This document shows positions 61,869 through 64,000 of a stretch of DNA of 64,000 bases, in pieces (the first letter of the stretch is position 1; each line of letters starts with the position of its first letter). Made by a program: the position numbers and the translations under genes. The notes under the pieces are model-generated. The model was not told the origin of the DNA. It did not search any database and saw nothing but the letters and a program-made list of their open reading frames with translations. This DNA is from Ahrensia sp. (GTDB lineage Bacteria; Pseudomonadota; Alphaproteobacteria; Rhizobiales; Rhizobiaceae), in contig JAPPOQ010000015.1 in assembly GCA_028817895.1 (NCBI GenBank), forward strand, positions 62,001-126,000, in the 5' to 3' direction.

Positions 61869-62348
61869 ATGATCAACCGCCGTAATCTTCTTCTTGTGTC
61901 AACTGCCGTCCCGGCGCTTGCTCTTGTCACCGCGACCTTTATGCCGATGGACGATGCGTGGGCGGGGCAGGCCATCTTCACGGGAAGCACCGATGGCATT
62001 GCCATCAATGGTTATGATCCGGTCGCCTATTTCAAGCAGAATGCACCAGTGGAAGGCTCGGCAGACTACACAACGCTTTATAAGGGCGTAACGTGGCGGT
62101 TCTCATCGGCGGAAAATCGCGATCTGTTTATCGCTGACCCGGAAAAATATGAGCCCCAATATGGCGGCTACTGCGCCTATGCCGTTGCCAAAAATCAGCT
62201 TGCGAAGACGGAGCCGGACGCTTTCTCGATTGTTGATGGAAAGCTCTATCTGAATTTTGACAAGCCGGTGCGCAGCATCTGGGAAGCCGAAAAAGGCTCC
62301 TTCATCGTGCAGGGCGATGCCAATTGGCCCGATCTGAATCCTGGCTGA
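61869..62348 (+). CDS. YHS-domain exported protein
   Basis: A 159-residue protein with a Sec signal peptide (residues 1-32, LLLVSTAVPALALVTATFM to DAWAGQ). The YHS-type segment is GYDPVAYFKQNAPVEGSADYTTLYKGVTWRFSSAENRDLF, followed by EKYEPQYGGYCAYAVAKN; the YGGYCAYAV cysteine is the conserved one. YHS proteins are thought to bind metal or haem-type ligands, but the function here is unknown. ATG 61869 follows GGGAG. It is convergent with the DUF2853 gene. Confidence 0.85.
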   Translation: MINRRNLLLVSTAVPALALVTATFMPMDDAWAGQAIFTGSTDGIAINGYDPVAYFKQNAPVEGSADYTTLYKGVTWRFSSAENRDLFIADPEKYEPQYGGYCAYAVAKNQLAKTEPDAFSIVDGKLYLNFDKPVRSIWEAEKGSFIVQGDANWPDLNPG

Positions 62349-62396
62349 GCACATAATCAAAGGGCATGGGCTTTCAACCACGCACGAGGCATACAC

Positions 62397-62416
62397 GATG
62401 GGCCTTGTGGCCCGTC
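62397..62416. terminator. Candidate bidirectional terminator between convergent genes
   Basis: GATGGGCC (62397-62404), a TTGT loop and GGCCCGTC (62409-62416) form an eight-pair stem with one wobble pair between the YHS gene (plus) and the DUF2853 gene (minus). No clear T-tract follows on either side, so efficiency is uncertain. Confidence 0.4.
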
Positions 62417-62474
62417 ATCACGACAAACGCGATCAGGTGCTTGTCAGCGCGCGGTGCTGCTGATGGCCCTGCAC

Positions 62475-62816
62475 CTAACTGTAAACGCTGGCCTTTTTGA
62501 AGTGCTTGACCAGCAGATAGTAGAAGACCGCACGAAACTTCGAGCGATTTGAGCGGCCATACTGCTCGACGCAGGCGTCAAGACCTTCATCAAGCTTTGG
62601 ACCGTCAGCCAGACCGAGCTTCTTGATAAGAAAGTTCTTCTTGATGCGTTCCATCTCTTCCTTGTCGCCCGCCGAAACTTTCTCGGCATCCGCCTTGTAG
62701 ATTGTTGGGCCGCACCCTTTGGTCACGGCGCGCATCAAAGCCGCATCGGGCTCCGTGCCAATCTTCTTTTTGTGGTCGTCGATATATTTGGCGACTTTCT
62801 CGTCAAGCTTGCTCAT
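62475..62816 (-). CDS. DUF2853 family protein
   Basis: A 113-residue soluble helical protein beginning MSKLDEKVAKYIDDHKKKIG, with the family-typical ALMRAVTKGCGPTIYKADAEKVS and a basic C-terminus (FRAVFYYLLVKHFKKASVYS). No catalytic motif is known, and the function is unknown. The start at ATG 62816 follows AAGGA; the frame extends 12 residues upstream without similarity. Confidence 0.85.
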   Translation of the reverse strand: MSKLDEKVAKYIDDHKKKIGTEPDAALMRAVTKGCGPTIYKADAEKVSAGDKEEMERIKKNFLIKKLGLADGPKLDEGLDACVEQYGRSNRSKFRAVFYYLLVKHFKKASVYS

Positions 62817-63000
62817 TCCTTGATCCTGTTTCGCTTTGTCTGTTTGGCACAATTCGATGAAACGCAGGGCACTGGCGCAAAGGGGTAAAGGGCAAGGCGG
62901 GCAGCGTCCAGCGTAAACTTGTGGACATCCACGGCTTTGCCGCGCTGCGGATCGTGAAATGCTTCATTTTGCCCTGTGATTCCACAATCCGGCGCAGCTC

Positions 63001-63795
63001 ATGCAGCAATATCTCGACCTTCTGAAACGGGTGCTGGAGACCGGAGTTGACCGCGGCGACCGGACGGGCACGGGCACGCGCTCCATCTTTGGTCATCAGA
63101 TACGCTTTGATCTGGAGGCGGGATTTCCCGTGCTGACGACCAAAAAGCTGCATCTGAAATCAATTATCCACGAATTGCTTTGGTTTCTTCAGGGGTCTTC
63201 CAACATCGCCTATTTGAAACGAAACGGTGTTTCGATCTGGGATGAATGGGCCGACGATCAGGGCGAACTTGGCCCGGTTTACGGGGTTCAGTGGCGTTCG
63301 TGGCCAACTGCCAATGGCGGTTCGCTCGATCAGATTGAGGCGCTGTTGCATCAGATCAAAACCAATCCGAATTCGCGACGGCTCATCGTGTCTGCCTGGA
63401 ACCCGGCTTTGGTGGACGACATGGCATTGCCGCCATGCCACTGTCTGTTCCAGTTCCATGTTGCTGAGGGCAAGCTCTCCTGCCAGTTGTATCAGCGCTC
63501 CGGTGACATATTCCTGGGCGTCCCCTTTAACATCGCTTCCTATGCCCTGCTAACGATGATGATCGCGCAGGTCTGCGAGCTGCAACCGGGCGAATTCGTG
63601 CACACGCTGGGAGACGCGCATCTGTATCACAATCACTTTGAGCAGGCGCGCGAACAGCTGGCACGCCAGCCGGGGACGTTGCCGACACTTCATATGGACC
63701 CATCTGTGGACGATCTCTTTGCCTTCCGCTTCGAGCATTTTGAACTGCGCGGCTACGAGCCGCAGCCGCATATCAAGGCCCCGGTTGCGGTGTGA
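63001..63795 (+). CDS. thyA: Thymidylate synthase ThyA
   Basis: A 264-residue thymidylate synthase, normal length. The nucleophile is C146 in [11 protein letters not shown], the phosphate-binding Arg residues are in [12 protein letters not shown] and [11 protein letters not shown], and [20 protein letters not shown] is the folate/dUMP segment. It methylates dUMP to dTMP with 5,10-methylene-tetrahydrofolate, giving dihydrofolate. It overlaps folA by four bases, so the enzyme that recycles its dihydrofolate product is made from the same message. Confidence 0.97.
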   Translation: MQQYLDLLKRVLETGVDRGDRTGTGTRSIFGHQIRFDLEAGFPVLTTKKLHLKSIIHELLWFLQGSSNIAYLKRNGVSIWDEWADDQGELGPVYGVQWRSWPTANGGSLDQIEALLHQIKTNPNSRRLIVSAWNPALVDDMALPPCHCLFQFHVAEGKLSCQLYQRSGDIFLGVPFNIASYALLTMMIAQVCELQPGEFVHTLGDAHLYHNHFEQAREQLARQPGTLPTLHMDPSVDDLFAFRFEHFELRGYEPQPHIKAPVAV

Positions 63796-64000
63796 CTACG
63801 CCTCTCTCAATCGTTGTTGCTGCGGCGGATAATGATGTCATCGGAGCGGATGGCGATATGCCGTGGCGGTTGTCGACGGACCTGAAGCGCTTCAAGCGGC
63901 TGACCTTGGGTAAGCCTATGATCATGGGCCGCAAGACGTTTGAGGCAATCGGAAAGCCCTTGCCCGGTCGTGTTTCAATCGTTGTGACACGTGACCGAGG
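63792..64000 (+). CDS. folA: Dihydrofolate reductase FolA (partial, cut by window end)
   Basis: The first 69 codons of a DHFR. It starts at GTG 63792 within the thyA stop codon (GTGTGA). The family motifs are [23 protein letters not shown], including the active-site DMPWRL loop, then [13 protein letters not shown], and [11 protein letters not shown]. It reduces the dihydrofolate produced by ThyA. The rest lies beyond the right edge. Confidence 0.95.
   Translation, partial: MTTPLSIVVAAADNDVIGADGDMPWRLSTDLKRFKRLTLGKPMIMGRKTFEAIGKPLPGRVSIVVTRDR

Noticed and set aside
1-64000. Mobile elements, CRISPR arrays, prophage or integrase genes
   Set aside because: No transposase, repeat-spacer array, attachment-site pair or phage gene was found; gene order and composition look like core chromosome.

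Overview
The window is a gene-dense, GC-rich alphaproteobacterial chromosome segment, most likely from the Hyphomicrobiales (Rhizobiales). Three things in the sequence point there: a circularly permuted two-piece tmRNA whose tag reads ANDNYAEARLAA, the gene order lptC-lptA-lptB-rpoN-hpf-ptsN, and a short RNase D and an NDUFA9-like protein of the type common in this order. I see no insertion sequence, prophage, CRISPR array or integrase. Genus cannot be fixed from the sequence alone.

Layout. 1-111 is the 3' end of a gene, possibly malate synthase G. 131-6200 (minus) holds ptsN, hpf, rpoN, lptB, lptA, lptC and a short RNase D: LPS export and sigma-54/nitrogen-PTS control. 6285-18704 is a catabolic region. 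On the minus strand a GMC alcohol oxidoreductase precedes a sugar-type ABC importer. Divergent from it are a CoA-transferase, an enoyl-CoA hydratase, an SDR, a dihydrodipicolinate-synthase-like aldolase and a xylose-isomerase-like TIM barrel, and a Rieske oxygenase converges on the end of that operon. Matching TAACC-N3-TGGTT palindromes stand in front of both divergent operons. 18893-26490 is a LacI regulator plus a polyol operon (smoEFGK-smoS-mtlK type) that should import sorbitol/mannitol and oxidise it to fructose.

26564-39553 carries tRNA-Leu(CAG), an NDUFA9-like protein, an L,D-transpeptidase, a PAS-GGDEF-EAL protein, a class V aminotransferase, UvrD, a 3-hydroxyisobutyrate-dehydrogenase-like enzyme, a half-length azoreductase remnant, a LysR regulator and an SH3 protein with an Arg-rich tail. 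39747-48502 has a thioredoxin-like protein, a five-gene peptide/nickel-type ABC importer, and, divergent from it, a YtcJ-like amidohydrolase coupled to a CobW/COG0523 metallochaperone. 48628-52775 has a probably Tat-exported agmatine-deiminase-family protein, a secreted VWA-like protein, and an ECF42-type sigma factor (frameshifted at a six-A run) with its DGPF/YciI partner and a MAPEG protein. 52868-60592 has a ClC channel/antiporter, a thioesterase, a D-lactate-dehydrogenase-like flavoprotein, a large AsmA protein and an RHH protein. 60604-64000 has sspB beside ssrA (adaptor and the tag it recognises), a YHS protein, a DUF2853 protein, thyA and the start of folA.

Across transporters, all three solute-binding-protein genes are followed by a strong stem-loop before the first permease gene (9199-9224, 21413-21435, 44195-44225), a layout expected to give more binding protein than permease. 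The least explained unit is the divergent locus 6285-18704, which combines a sugar-type importer with alcohol oxidation, CoA-ester chemistry, an aldolase and a Rieske oxygenase; its substrate is not evident.
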